From assembly GCA_019136655.1 (NCBI GenBank), contig JAGVTU010000017.1, positions 274,312 to 338,311 on the forward strand: a DNA stretch of 64,000 nt, in the 5' to 3' direction. Below, one piece after another: positions 34,309-43,936 of the stretch (the first letter of the stretch is position 1; each line of letters begins with the position of its first letter). Below the pieces are notes generated by a model that saw nothing but the letters and a program-made list of their open reading frames with translations, had not been told where the DNA came from and searched no databases. The DNA comes from Bacteroidota bacterium (lineage in GTDB: Bacteria > Bacteroidota > Bacteroidia > AKYH767-A > OLB10). The translations under genes and the position numbers were made by a program.

Positions 34309-34913
34309 CAGAAATTAAGCAGTTGATTGATGAAGTGCAGAAATATTCCGGGTGCAATAGTTATCGGGAAAATAACTCCGTAAACAGCTCCCCAGAAGTG
34401 CGCATTGTGATTGATGTTATCGCCACCTTTTCTATCCATATAACTTGAAAGCCAAAGGTAGCCAACACCTGCAAGCACTCCCGGAATTCCAATCAGACCA
34501 TAGAGATAAATTTTCTGCCAAGGAAAAAACAAGATAAATGTAAACAGTACTGCGGATACAGAACCTGAAGCACCAAGCCCATTGTAGAGATAATTTTCTT
34601 TCTGCTTAAAATAAGTTGGCAAAATAGAAACTACCAGTCCGATGAGATAATAGGCTAAAAATATGACGGGCCCTGTATCGCCCAAAATCATTGTAAACTG
34701 TCGTTCCACTACCGGCCCGAAGCTGTATAGCACAAACATGTTTACAAACAGATGGATAAAATCGGCATGAATAAATCCGGCAGTAAGCAGCCGATACCAC
34801 TGTTTGTGGCGAGTAACCATGTAAGGATTAAAAATAAGATTGTTGCTTATCTCACGTTTGCTAAATGCAAGAAGACTCAGTATTACGGTTGCAATTACAA
34901 TATAAAGTGTCAT
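34308..34913 (-). CDS. Rhomboid family intramembrane serine protease
   Basis: The protein has 201 residues and about six membrane segments. The serine nucleophile is S116 in GLGASGSVS. The paired His is H172 in NAHFWGAVYG. The family HxxxHLxxN-like motif is seen as HADFIHLFVNM (49-59). It cleaves single-pass proteins within the inner membrane; the substrate is unknown. It probably heads the rhomboid-gmhB-aminotransferase-mnmE transcript, since all four genes overlap. Confidence 0.9.
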   Translation of the reverse strand: MTLYIVIATVILSLLAFSKREISNNLIFNPYMVTRHKQWYRLLTAGFIHADFIHLFVNMFVLYSFGPVVERQFTMILGDTGPVIFLAYYLIGLVVSILPTYFKQKENYLYNGLGASGSVSAVLFTFILFFPWQKIYLYGLIGIPGVLAGVGYLWLSSYMDRKGGDNINHNAHFWGAVYGVIFPITIAPGIFLHFINQLLNF

Positions 34914-34973
34914 TTACCCAAAAAGCCGAAATTACAGAATTAATCTGTGTTTTCGGATGATGATAAGTGAACT

Positions 34974-36110
34974 TTAATGATAATGCGTATGCGAATAAGC
35001 AGGAGTTTTTTCGGTACCGGCTTTCTTGGTATCGCGAATACGTGAAGTCGTGTAAAAGAACACTGCCAGTGCTACCAGAAAAAATCCACCAAAGATGACA
35101 GTGTATAAAATATTCCAGCTTGTGATGAGGAAGTTGATGGTGTAAACAAAAAATATTGTCAGTGCTGAGAGTAATGCATATACCCATGTCACCTGATTGT
35201 CTTTGAGTCCGAGATAAGCAAGGCTGTGTGTAGTATGATCTTTACCTCCTACAAATGGACTTTTACCTTTGCTGATGCGGTTAATAACTACCACTGTAGT
35301 ATCTGCAATTGGAAGCAAAAATGCCATCAGTACGGTCATGATTCTTTTAATGAGCAGCGACTCGGTAACCTGATAAGGATTGTTCCAGAAAAACATAATG
35401 CCGATGCCAGCAAGAAACACACCGAGAAACTGACTGCCGGTGTCGCCCATATACATTTTGGAAGGATGCCAGTTGAAATACAGAAAGCCGAGAATTCCTG
35501 CTGACAGACCAATAATAGAAGCAAGATAAAGATTATTGATATCATTGCTCATCATAATAATAACCACTGCTGAAATAATAATTCCAAGGCTAACAGTTCC
35601 CGTAATGCCATCCATATTATCGAGCATGTTGACAGAGTTCATAATGCCTACTACCCAAAATATGGTAATAACATAATTGAGCATAAGGTTGTCAAAAATG
35701 TCAATGTAGGTACCTGTGAAAATGAAACAGAATGCACAGGATACCTGAGCCAGAAATTTGAGAACAGGTTTTGTATTATAAGCATCATCTGCAAGGCCAA
35801 TCAGGAAACCTATGGCCATGGCCATGATGAAACCCATGAACTGTGAGTTGTATAAAGCATCGTTGTTGTTGAAGAAAATGGAATAGATAGCAAGCGACAA
35901 TAAAAATACAATGTAAAAAGAAAGTCCGCCCACGGCAGGCTTCGATTTGGAGCCCCAGCGAATAATGGTTCCGTCATTATTGTTTCTCATACCAAGGGTA
36001 AAAAAGAAACGCATAAAAAGAGAGTTAATCAGAAATGAAAAGGCCAGAGAACCTAAAAACAAAGCTGAATAAATGAAGTAGTGGTAGTGGTTGTTTACTA
36101 TGTCTTCCAT
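34974..36110 (-). CDS. WecA/MraY-like undecaprenyl-phosphate sugar-1-phosphate transferase
   Basis: The protein has 378 residues, about ten membrane segments, and is a GT4-like polyprenyl-phosphate transferase. The signatures are LADDAYNTKP, NMLDNMDGITG and YMGDTGSQFLG, which hold the Asp residues of the Mg-dependent active site. It starts O-antigen or exopolysaccharide synthesis by loading GlcNAc-1-P or a similar sugar onto undecaprenyl phosphate. It sits at the downstream end of the exopolysaccharide gene group. A TAnnTTTG match lies at 36187-36194 (minus strand) upstream. Confidence 0.9.
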   Translation of the reverse strand: MEDIVNNHYHYFIYSALFLGSLAFSFLINSLFMRFFFTLGMRNNNDGTIIRWGSKSKPAVGGLSFYIVFLLSLAIYSIFFNNNDALYNSQFMGFIMAMAIGFLIGLADDAYNTKPVLKFLAQVSCAFCFIFTGTYIDIFDNLMLNYVITIFWVVGIMNSVNMLDNMDGITGTVSLGIIISAVVIIMMSNDINNLYLASIIGLSAGILGFLYFNWHPSKMYMGDTGSQFLGVFLAGIGIMFFWNNPYQVTESLLIKRIMTVLMAFLLPIADTTVVVINRISKGKSPFVGGKDHTTHSLAYLGLKDNQVTWVYALLSALTIFFVYTINFLITSWNILYTVIFGGFFLVALAVFFYTTSRIRDTKKAGTEKTPAYSHTHYH

Positions 36111-36186
36111 TATGTTGTTTTTAAACTGAAAACTTCTGTAATGTTTACTGAAGTGTCAGTGGGGTTATTGAGTAAAAATACAAGCA

Positions 36187-36194
36187 CAAAAATA
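36187..36194 (-). promoter_or_regulatory. -7 element upstream of the WecA-like gene
   Basis: CAAAAATA on the plus strand reads TATTTTTG on the minus strand, a perfect TAnnTTTG match, 76 bases before the start codon at 36110. No clear -33 box was seen. Confidence 0.35.
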
Positions 36195-36206
36195 TAATAT
36201 TGAATA

Positions 36207-36749
36207 TTAAAAAAGAATAGTTGCGTTCTTAAATTCCGGTAATAATTTATCTTTTTCAGAAAGAATGGGGTTTGAAATACCCCAGTTGATATTTAAATCA
36301 GGGTCGTTATATCTGATTCCTGCTTCATATTGTCGGTTATAAATATTGGTGCATTTATAATAGAAAATGGTATTGTCTTCCAACGACACAAATCCATGAG
36401 CAAAGCCTTCAGGAATCCAAAGCATTATATGCTCATCCTGATTAAGCTGAATAGAAAAGTTTTTTCCGAAGGTTGGTGATTTAGGACGAATGTCAACCGC
36501 TACATCCAACACAGCACCTGAAATTACTTTTACAAGTTTGCCCTGTGCAAACGGTGGATTCTGATAATGTAACCCACGCAGTACGTTTTTTGCAGACTGA
36601 GAGAAATTGTCCTGTAAAAAATTATATTCAATACCTGATTTCTTCAGTTTTCCTTCGTGATACGATTCTAAAAAATATCCCCGATTGTCTTTAAAAACAT
36701 CCGTCTTTATAACACACAAACCGTTTAACGCCTGTTCTATTATCTGCAT
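36207..36749 (-). CDS. rfbC: dTDP-4-dehydrorhamnose 3,5-epimerase
   Basis: Third step of dTDP-L-rhamnose synthesis in the cytosol. The protein has 180 residues. RfbC signatures are FKDNRGYFLESY, QDNFSQSAKNVLRGLHYQ (catalytic His), GAVLDVAVDIRPKSPTFG and WIPEGFAHGFV. rfbA, rfbB and rfbD are not in the window, so rhamnose synthesis depends on genes elsewhere. It starts one base after the tyrosine-kinase gene ends, so the two are co-transcribed. Confidence 0.95.
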   Translation of the reverse strand: MQIIEQALNGLCVIKTDVFKDNRGYFLESYHEGKLKKSGIEYNFLQDNFSQSAKNVLRGLHYQNPPFAQGKLVKVISGAVLDVAVDIRPKSPTFGKNFSIQLNQDEHIMLWIPEGFAHGFVSLEDNTIFYYKCTNIYNRQYEAGIRYNDPDLNINWGISNPILSEKDKLLPEFKNATILF

Positions 36750-36750
36750 A

Positions 36751-39183
36751 TTATTTTCTGATAAAGAATCCTAAGATTTTTCTCCACCAAGGTAATTGCT
36801 CTTTTTCGTCTTCGGAATAATATCCATAACCGTAACCATAACTATAACCGTAGCCATAACCATAGCCGTAACCATAACCATAGCCATAGCCATACTTAAG
36901 TTTGGTCTGATCTACACTGTTGAGCACCACTGACAAACGTGGAACTTTATTTTCAGTTATAATTTTATTGATGTTATGGATAAACATTTTACGTGAATAG
37001 TTTGCACGCAAAATATAAATAGGATAATCAGCTTTCTGAATGATAGGAATACCATCACTCACCACTCCAACCGGTGGAAGGTCGGCAATGATTACATCAT
37101 AATGATTTTTTAAATACTCAAGCAACTCTGTCATCTTCGGACTGATGATTAGCTCTGATGGGTTTGGAGGAATAGGACCTGCAGTAATGAAATCAAGATT
37201 TTCGAGAGAGCTTTTATTGATACAGTTTTCAAATGAATCTTTCTTGATAAGAATAGTACTGATACCTCTGTTGTTTTCTACATTGAAGCCAAGGTGGATT
37301 TTAGGCTTACGCATGTCGAGGTCAAGAATAATAACTTTCTTTCCGGAGAATGAAATTACACCTGCAAGATTGATGGCATTGAATGTTTTTCCTTCTCCTG
37401 AAATGGTGGAAGTTACTGCCATCAGCTGCGAGCCTTCTTCGTTATTGATAAACTGAAGATTAGTACGGATAGAACGAAACGCTTCGGCAATCACTGACTT
37501 GGGGCTTTTGTCAACCAGCATTTGCGAAATTGGAATTTCGCGTTTGTATCGTGGTACAATTCCCAACAAAGGAGCATCGGTATATTGAGCTATTTCTTCG
37601 AGAGAGCCAATCTGATTATAGAAGAGATATTTTAAAAAGATAAGAAGGAAACTTGCAAAAAATCCAACCATTAAGCAGGTACTTAAAATCAAAGCTTTGT
37701 TTGGATAAAACGGTACCATGGGAGGTTTTGCAGCTTCGAGTATCAGATTCTTAGATACGTAGCCTGCACGTGTGATTGAAAATTCTGCTTTTTTCTCGAG
37801 CAACAATGAATAAAATTTTTCATTGATTTTAAATACACGTTCCAGTCTTTCATATTCAGTCTGCTTCTCAGGAATGCCTTTATAGTCATTACTCAAACCG
37901 TAATATTGCGATTCGAGTTCGTCTTTCTTGGCTTTTAAACTGTTCTCCTCATATACAATAGACTGTAGTAAATATTCTTTTTGTCGTTGAATACGTGCAG
38001 AGAGGAGCTTTACATATTCAGCCTGATCCGTTACCATTATCAATGCCTGCTCTCTTTTCTCAAGCAACACATTTAATGTCTGCAATACATTTTTTATTTC
38101 ATCTGTTTTATAAATTCCCGTAAGGCTTAGCATGTGCTCATCCACCTTCTGCTCTTTTTCCACTGTTTCTTTCAGTTTTCTTATTGCCAAAAGATTTAGT
38201 GTAAAGTCGGTAAGCTGAGCATCCAGAGCATTCATTTTGGTGCTTATATCTGTAGCTGCAAGTTCGGGTGTGATGATTCGATTAGAACTTTTAAATTTTT
38301 CAAGATTTAATTCCGATTCAGCAAGATCTGCATTAACGCTGTACAAAGTGGTATCAATGAAATCGAGAATCCTGTCGGTACCTTCTCTGCTCATCAGCAC
38401 ATCAAATTTCAAAAACTCATTACCAACGGCATTGGCAATGTCGGCAGCTTTATAGGCATTCTTTTCTTTTACTTTAATATTTACCGTTTTAGCTTCGGGG
38501 TTTGCCATCATTACCGACAATTTAGACGTATAGTCCTTTATCAAAGCTACATCGGAGTTTATTGTAAACTTAAAGGAATTCTTTTTTAACTGTGATTGAA
38601 ATTTCTGAATGTTCTGATAATTCGTCACAGTAATCATAAGATTCACTCCATCCAACAGAATCCATTTACCTGTCTGAAAGTCCTGAGTTTCGGGATCTTT
38701 ATTGCCTTTCACTGGATACGACAGTTTAAATTCTTTTTCAGAATTAAACTGCAGATAAAAGACCTTATCCATGACGGACGAATCTTTTATGACATATTGC
38801 ACTTCAAACGGATGTGATTTGTACATCTCATTTTCGAGTAATGTACCTTTTGAATAATAAGATACTCTTACAGGCAAGGTGCTTATTGCCTTTTGCATGA
38901 TGATGTTTGACCGTATCAATTCAAGATTTCCGGCAACTTCATTATTCTGATCCAGATAATTGTCACGTGTAATATTTAATGCCTTGGTGACATTGTTGTC
39001 CGTATTGAGTTTCATCAGCAATGTGGACTCATACATAGGCTGTGTGTATCTTACAATCAGATACCACGATAATACCGCCACAAACATGAACAACAGAAAC
39101 CACTCAAAATTCTTTTGAGCAATAGTTACAAAGAGCTTAAAGTCAAACTCTTCGTTGAGGGGTGTTATTCGTTTTTTAGGCAT
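36751..39183 (-). CDS. Wzc-like polysaccharide co-polymerase and tyrosine autokinase
   Basis: The protein has 810 residues. A Wzz chain-length domain with two membrane segments (about 30-50 and 490-515) flanks a long periplasmic coiled-coil region. The cytoplasmic BY-kinase domain has Walker A SGEGKTFNAI, Walker A' VIILDLDMRKP and Walker B VIADLPPVG. The C-terminal tail holds 14 tyrosines in Tyr-Gly repeats, the expected autophosphorylation cluster. It controls polymer length and export together with the Wza-like protein. The wza-like gene ends 6 bases before it starts. Confidence 0.94.
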   Translation of the reverse strand: MPKKRITPLNEEFDFKLFVTIAQKNFEWFLLFMFVAVLSWYLIVRYTQPMYESTLLMKLNTDNNVTKALNITRDNYLDQNNEVAGNLELIRSNIIMQKAISTLPVRVSYYSKGTLLENEMYKSHPFEVQYVIKDSSVMDKVFYLQFNSEKEFKLSYPVKGNKDPETQDFQTGKWILLDGVNLMITVTNYQNIQKFQSQLKKNSFKFTINSDVALIKDYTSKLSVMMANPEAKTVNIKVKEKNAYKAADIANAVGNEFLKFDVLMSREGTDRILDFIDTTLYSVNADLAESELNLEKFKSSNRIITPELAATDISTKMNALDAQLTDFTLNLLAIRKLKETVEKEQKVDEHMLSLTGIYKTDEIKNVLQTLNVLLEKREQALIMVTDQAEYVKLLSARIQRQKEYLLQSIVYEENSLKAKKDELESQYYGLSNDYKGIPEKQTEYERLERVFKINEKFYSLLLEKKAEFSITRAGYVSKNLILEAAKPPMVPFYPNKALILSTCLMVGFFASFLLIFLKYLFYNQIGSLEEIAQYTDAPLLGIVPRYKREIPISQMLVDKSPKSVIAEAFRSIRTNLQFINNEEGSQLMAVTSTISGEGKTFNAINLAGVISFSGKKVIILDLDMRKPKIHLGFNVENNRGISTILIKKDSFENCINKSSLENLDFITAGPIPPNPSELIISPKMTELLEYLKNHYDVIIADLPPVGVVSDGIPIIQKADYPIYILRANYSRKMFIHNINKIITENKVPRLSVVLNSVDQTKLKYGYGYGYGYGYGYGYGYSYGYGYGYYSEDEKEQLPWWRKILGFFIRK
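36817..36894 (-). repeat. Tyr-Gly dipeptide repeat tract (hexanucleotide array)
   Basis: Thirteen six-base units encode YG eight times, YS once, YG three times and YY. Codons vary (TAT/TAC, GGC/GGT/GGA), so the array is kept by protein-level selection more than by recent slippage. Confidence 0.75.
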
Positions 39184-39189
39184 TGAGGT

Positions 39190-39978
39190 TTATCGGCTTC
39201 TTCTTATGACGTCATACGCAATAAAGATACTTGCAATACCACTGAAAATTCCAACAATCGGTGCAATTTCTGCCAATACTCCCTGCGATACACGCTTACG
39301 TGGCTCCACATAAATGATGTCGTTAGCCTGCAATAACAGGTTAGAGGATTTCATTCCGTCAACTGTTGAAAGATCAATGATGGATACCTGAGGATTTCGA
39401 GAATCACCACGAATCAGTTTAATGCGTTTGGCAATTCCATATTGCGAAATACCTCCTGCAAGGGCTAAAGCTTCAATGAGGGTAGTGTTATCATTAGTCA
39501 GCGTAACCACTTTGCCTGCTCCTCCTTCACCCGGAAACACAAGAACTCTTCTGTTAAGCACTTTTACCAAGACAAACGGTTTATTGTAATAAGTTGTATA
39601 TTGCGATTCGAGCAGTTGTTCAGCTTCTCTGGTAGTAAGGTTTTGTATTTTAATCTTACCTATAATGGGCAGTTTTACAAATCCGTCAATGTCAACGGTG
39701 TATTGGTTCAGTCCGTTGAAAGCAGTGTTGCTATTGGAAGATTCATTTAATGATGAAGAGTGTGCTGTAAGATCTATCAGGTTAATCCCTTCGTTGGTGT
39801 AAACACTTACACTTAAAATGTCATTGGGTGCTATTTTATACTCTACATTGCCAATGGTCCGATCCTGTTGGCTAACAAAACTTTTATCGGTCCTGAACAT
39901 GATACTGGAATTGATAGAACAGCCCGTTAATAAACTTCCGGCCAAAACAGCCAGTATCACACTTTGTAATTTTCTCAT
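39190..39978 (-). CDS. Wza-like polysaccharide export lipoprotein
   Basis: The protein has 262 residues. The lipoprotein signal peptide ends in a lipobox (LLTGC, Cys about 20). A poly-export domain follows (YKIAPNDILSVSVYTNEG, VDIDGFVKLPIIGKIKI) and then an SLBB-like domain (VFPGEGGAGKVVTLTNDNTT). A hydrophobic C-terminal segment (about 238-256) ends in RRSR. It forms the outer-membrane export channel for the exopolysaccharide and pairs with the Wzc-like protein downstream. Confidence 0.92.
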   Translation of the reverse strand: MRKLQSVILAVLAGSLLTGCSINSSIMFRTDKSFVSQQDRTIGNVEYKIAPNDILSVSVYTNEGINLIDLTAHSSSLNESSNSNTAFNGLNQYTVDIDGFVKLPIIGKIKIQNLTTREAEQLLESQYTTYYNKPFVLVKVLNRRVLVFPGEGGAGKVVTLTNDNTTLIEALALAGGISQYGIAKRIKLIRGDSRNPQVSIIDLSTVDGMKSSNLLLQANDIIYVEPRKRVSQGVLAEIAPIVGIFSGIASIFIAYDVIRRSR

Positions 39979-40007
39979 TTTATAAAAACTGATTTTATGT
40001 CGCGTGG

Positions 40008-40015
40008 CAAAAATA
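40008..40015 (-). promoter_or_regulatory. -7 element upstream of the wza-like gene
   Basis: CAAAAATA on the plus strand reads TATTTTTG on the minus strand, 29 bases before the start codon. It lies in the 60-base gap after the GT4 gene, so wza-wzc-rfbC could be transcribed separately. The -33 box is weak. Confidence 0.4.
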
Positions 40016-40038
40016 ATTTATTTTCCCGAAGAATGTAT

Positions 40039-41229
40039 CTATTTTTTGATTGAAAGCAATTCATTATAAAGCAATTTGGTATCATTTACCAAACGGGTAT
40101 AGTGAAACTTGTCTTTTACAAACGACCAAGAGCCGCTAACTATTTTATTTCTAAACTCTTCATTCTCGGTAACCTTTAACAGATTATCCACAAACTGCTG
40201 CAAATCACCGGCATCTGACAGCAATCCGGTTTCGTTCTGAAGCACTACATTTTCAATACCTCCTACCCTGGTGCTCACTACCGGCTTAGAAGCAGCCTGC
40301 GCTTCTATCAGGCTCACAGGAGTGCCTTCGTTGTGCGAAGTAAGACAAACTATATCAAGTCCGGCTAATGCACGGTCAACATCTTTAATCCATGACGTCA
40401 TTACAACTCGCGTTTCGGGCTGTGCTGCATCTTTGGCTACAGACAACGAAAGTCTTTGGCAAGTTTGAAGGATATGTTCTCTCTCCTCTCCATCCCCGAC
40501 AAGCACTGCAATAATTTTTTTATTGGTCTTTTGGGTCAATGACTTAAAAGCTTCGAGAAAAAATGAATGATTTTTTATCAATGCAAAACGTCCGATAATT
40601 CCTATGGCAATGACATCATCAGGGATTTTAAACTCCTGTCTGAAGTTCTTGCGTTTTTCGTCCATATTCTCTCTGAACCTGCTCAGGTCGAAGCCGAGAG
40701 GAATGATGTGTGCTTTTTCGGGAGGGCAAATCTTAAAACGGTTGCAAATTTCTTCCTTCTGCAACTGGCTGATGGTGACGATGGCTGTACTTTTTCGTGC
40801 AAGATACCGTTCCACTTCAATAAAGAAACGTGTTTTCATTGGGCCGAAATACGAGTGAAAAGCATGGCCATGAAAAGTATGCACAATCACAGGCACCTTA
40901 CAAGCCACAGCAGCAAGTCTGCCCAGCGCACCTGCTTTGGCAGCATGGGTATGCACAATATCAGGTTTGAATTTGCGGATTATTTCTTTGATCTCGAGAT
41001 ATGCCTTGCGGTCGGCAGAGAAATCAATTTCGCGCCTCATCTCTTTAACGTAGTGTGCCTTTACACCGTAACGGTCTAAAATAAATTCTGAGCTTTCTTC
41101 TTCGTCATCCTTCATTCCCGAAACAAGCATGGTTTCAAATTCAGGTTCCATGAATCGTGTCAGGTAGGTTACGTTATAGGTAATTCCGCCAAGGTTAAGT
41201 CTGTTGATTATTCGCAGTATTTTAGGCAT
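40039..41229 (-). CDS. Family 4 glycosyltransferase
   Basis: The protein has 396 residues and a GT-B fold. The N-terminal domain begins KILRIINRLNLGGITYNV, the C-terminal domain has IGIIGRFALIKNHSFFLEAF, and the nucleotide-sugar motif is SHNEGTPVSLIEAQAASKPV (E-x7-E type). It probably adds a sugar to the lipid-linked exopolysaccharide repeat. The acceptor and sugar are unknown. It starts 11 bases after asnB ends and shares its transcript. Confidence 0.92.
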   Translation of the reverse strand: MPKILRIINRLNLGGITYNVTYLTRFMEPEFETMLVSGMKDDEEESSEFILDRYGVKAHYVKEMRREIDFSADRKAYLEIKEIIRKFKPDIVHTHAAKAGALGRLAAVACKVPVIVHTFHGHAFHSYFGPMKTRFFIEVERYLARKSTAIVTISQLQKEEICNRFKICPPEKAHIIPLGFDLSRFRENMDEKRKNFRQEFKIPDDVIAIGIIGRFALIKNHSFFLEAFKSLTQKTNKKIIAVLVGDGEEREHILQTCQRLSLSVAKDAAQPETRVVMTSWIKDVDRALAGLDIVCLTSHNEGTPVSLIEAQAASKPVVSTRVGGIENVVLQNETGLLSDAGDLQQFVDNLLKVTENEEFRNKIVSGSWSFVKDKFHYTRLVNDTKLLYNELLSIKK

Positions 41230-41240
41230 GGTTCAATGGA

Positions 41241-43133
41241 TTATTTGATCGAATGATATTTCAACCACCAGTTTTGGAACACAATCAATGCCCACATACG
41301 TGCTTCCGTTTCTCCTTCGGGTTTCTGAAACAACTGTTGCTTAAGTGCGGCAATGCCGTCAGGGTTAAACATGCCCTGCTCGCGTATAAATTTATCGTTC
41401 AGCCACACATTTTCAATTTTCGATTTCAAATGTGTCTGAAACCATTTCAGCAGTGGTACTTCAAATCCTTTTTTCCCACGCTGAAATATCAGTTCAGGCA
41501 ATTCAGCTTTAAAAGTTTCTTTCAGAATACGCTTCTGCATAGAAGATGTAATCTTAAAATATTCAGGCAGCGAAAATGCAAAGTCCACCACTCTGTAATC
41601 TAAAAACGGAGTTCTTACTTCCAGGCTGTTGGCCATGCTCATCATGTCCACCTTGCGAAGCATATCACCTCTGAGCACTAACTTCATATCACTAAGCATC
41701 ACATCATTGAGTGATTTTCCGTCAATGTCGGCAGATAAAATTTGTTTTCTTTCATTATAAACTTTTTTGTCTGCTTTGTCATAAAGTTTTGCAACTTCTG
41801 ATTCATCCATCATTGAACACCAACGGATATATCTTTCAGCAGGGCTTAATTTTATTCCATCGGCCATGCGATGCAACTGACGAATTTTATTCTGCAAAGC
41901 ACCTTCTCTTGAACCTTTATTTCCGGGCATCAAAGCAGCAAGCAACCTGACCGCAGGTTTCAGCAGGAAATTATACCTCACCATCCACTCTGCTTTATGT
42001 TTCTGATAACCTGCAAACATTTCGTCAGCACCATCGCCCGACAGTGCAACCGTTACCTGTTTGCGGGTATATTTGCTCACAATATAACCTGGAATCATTG
42101 CCGAATCTGCAAAAGGCTCATCAACATAATCGAGTATTGCATCCAGATTTTCGAACAACTCATCATTGGTGAGCTTAAACACATGATGATTTGTCTGATG
42201 CATTTTAGCAACTTCCAGTGCAAAATGTGTTTCATCAAAAAATGGCTCATCCTTATATCCTATCGAAAATGTATTCAGATTTTTTACCTTGCTTGCAGCA
42301 AGAGCTGTAATTACAGACGAGTCAATACCTCCGCTTAAAAAACATCCGAGAGGAACATCACTGATTAAACGCTTTTCAACAGCATCGTCAAGGAGTTTAC
42401 GCAGTTCTTTTTGTGCAGTTTCATAGTCATACTTCTTTTCATTTTCTCTTCTGATGATTTCATAATATTTAATTTCAGAAGACTGCTGCGGTTTTCCTGC
42501 CTGTACATTTATAAAATGTCCCGGCTGAAGTTTTTTCACCTTCCGGTAAATACTCCAGGGTTCAGGAATGTAGTTAAACTGCAAATACTGATGCAACGAC
42601 TCACTGTCAATTTCTTTTGGTATGCCCATGGGCAACAATGCCTTCATCTCCGAAGCAAAACAAAGTTTGTCGTCATCCTGATAATAGAGCAATGGCTTAA
42701 TTCCCATTCGGTCTCTGGCAATAAAAACTGTTTTTTCGGTTTTATCATAAATACAAAAAGCAAAAAAACCATTCACAAAGTCGAGGCAGCGCTCTTTATG
42801 ACGAATATACAATTGCAACAACACTTCAGTATCGCTTTCTGATTTGAAAGTGACACCATCAGCCATCAACTTATTTCGGTGTTCGCGGTAATTAAAAAAC
42901 TCACCGTTGAAAACAATTACATACCTACCTGAATCGTCCGTAAACGGTTGCGATGCAGCATCAGAAGTATCAATTACCGAAAGTCTCCGGTGTGCAAGCA
43001 CAACATGCTCATCGGTAAAAATTCCTTCATTGTCAGGGCCACGTTTTTCAAGACATGACACTGCCTTTTGAATGGTACTAAAACTGCTTTGACCTTTGTT
43101 GTTAAATGCTACTATTCCTGCTATGCCGCACAT
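41241..43133 (-). CDS. asnB: Asparagine synthase, glutamine-hydrolysing
   Basis: The protein has 630 residues from the start at 43133. This start is chosen because the glutaminase domain needs Cys2 as the N-terminal nucleophile (MCGIAGIVAFNN); an ATG seven codons upstream would block it. The N-terminal class II glutaminase domain has RRLSVIDTSDAASQP and FNGEFFNYREHR. The synthetase domain has the P-loop LSGGIDSSV and ALSGDGADEMFAGY. In exopolysaccharide loci such enzymes may make Asn or amidate a sugar acid. It heads the leftward polysaccharide gene group. Confidence 0.94.
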   Translation of the reverse strand: MCGIAGIVAFNNKGQSSFSTIQKAVSCLEKRGPDNEGIFTDEHVVLAHRRLSVIDTSDAASQPFTDDSGRYVIVFNGEFFNYREHRNKLMADGVTFKSESDTEVLLQLYIRHKERCLDFVNGFFAFCIYDKTEKTVFIARDRMGIKPLLYYQDDDKLCFASEMKALLPMGIPKEIDSESLHQYLQFNYIPEPWSIYRKVKKLQPGHFINVQAGKPQQSSEIKYYEIIRRENEKKYDYETAQKELRKLLDDAVEKRLISDVPLGCFLSGGIDSSVITALAASKVKNLNTFSIGYKDEPFFDETHFALEVAKMHQTNHHVFKLTNDELFENLDAILDYVDEPFADSAMIPGYIVSKYTRKQVTVALSGDGADEMFAGYQKHKAEWMVRYNFLLKPAVRLLAALMPGNKGSREGALQNKIRQLHRMADGIKLSPAERYIRWCSMMDESEVAKLYDKADKKVYNERKQILSADIDGKSLNDVMLSDMKLVLRGDMLRKVDMMSMANSLEVRTPFLDYRVVDFAFSLPEYFKITSSMQKRILKETFKAELPELIFQRGKKGFEVPLLKWFQTHLKSKIENVWLNDKFIREQGMFNPDGIAALKQQLFQKPEGETEARMWALIVFQNWWLKYHSIK

Positions 43134-43195
43134 CTGTTTAGTAAAGTAATGCAAAGAAAATGTATTTCATTCAGAAACGTAATTTTAAAAAATAA

Positions 43196-43226
43196 AAAAG
43201 GTTGCTTCTCAGTGAAACAACCTTTT
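43196..43226 (-). terminator. Hairpin terminator after the lipoprotein gene
   Basis: AAAAGGTTG (43196-43204) and CAACCTTTT (43218-43226) form a perfect 9-bp stem with a 13-base loop. The tract of T on the minus strand after it fits termination of the gene ending at 43245. Confidence 0.75.
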
Positions 43227-43244
43227 AAAGAAATAAATTTATTG

Positions 43245-43805
43245 TTAACCGTTAATTTTAATTCTGGTAAACGTGCCATTTGTGATGGAATGTGTAGCTC
43301 CACTTCCCGAACCGGTAAATTTAAATGTACCTGTTGCACGACCATAAGCAATTCGTGTGAAAGTAAGTTCAACAGAGCCTACAAGGTTATTGTAAATATT
43401 GGAACCGTCAATCATTCGTACATTCACAAACGTAAAGCCGGTTGTGGTTGGAGAATCTTTATAAACTACGTTTTCTCTTAAAGAGTCAACACCATCTGTA
43501 AAAATAAAAAAGAACTCTATTGCTTTCGAACCGCTCAATCCTTTAAGCTGATAAGTGGTAAAGCCTGAAGACGAAGATTTGTTGAGATAAAATGTATCCA
43601 CAGCACTCCAGTTTATACCGTCAATCAATGCCGACATGGCAGGTGTTGCACAGGGCGAACATGGCCCACCGCAATCCACTTCTTCTTCGTTCTGGTTCAG
43701 GATTCCATCCGTGCATGATTCACCACCTTTGTCTTTTTTGCATGCTGCAAAAGTTAATGATACTGCTGCAATTACCGTGAGCAGCATACTCCATTTTCTG
43801 TTCAT
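43245..43805 (-). CDS. Small lipoprotein with a Cys-rich N-terminal motif
   Basis: The protein has 186 residues. The signal peptide ends in FAAC, a lipobox, so it is probably an outer-membrane or periplasmic lipoprotein. Right after it comes a six-to-seven cysteine segment (SCTDGILNQNEEEVDCGGPC followed by SPC), a short motif found in some Bacteroidota surface proteins and possibly calcium- or metal-binding. The rest is beta-rich and ends in ATGTFKFTGSGSGATHSITN, a pattern typical of small Bacteroidota lipoproteins. Function is unknown. Confidence 0.8.
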   Translation of the reverse strand: MNRKWSMLLTVIAAVSLTFAACKKDKGGESCTDGILNQNEEEVDCGGPCSPCATPAMSALIDGINWSAVDTFYLNKSSSSGFTTYQLKGLSGSKAIEFFFIFTDGVDSLRENVVYKDSPTTTGFTFVNVRMIDGSNIYNNLVGSVELTFTRIAYGRATGTFKFTGSGSGATHSITNGTFTRIKING

Positions 43806-43936
43806 TGTTTTTTTGATTTTGAGTGTGCTAAAATATTTTATTCCCTAATCGTCATTTTTATTGATTTAGTATGTTATACACAAAAAAATTAACATCACTT
43901 TATGCACCTCTGACTTCGCAGCTAAGCAGCATTTTC

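Noticed and set aside
36817..36894. Simple sequence microsatellite
   Set aside because: It is a coding Tyr-Gly tract with mixed codons at the expected autophosphorylation site of a Wzc-like kinase.
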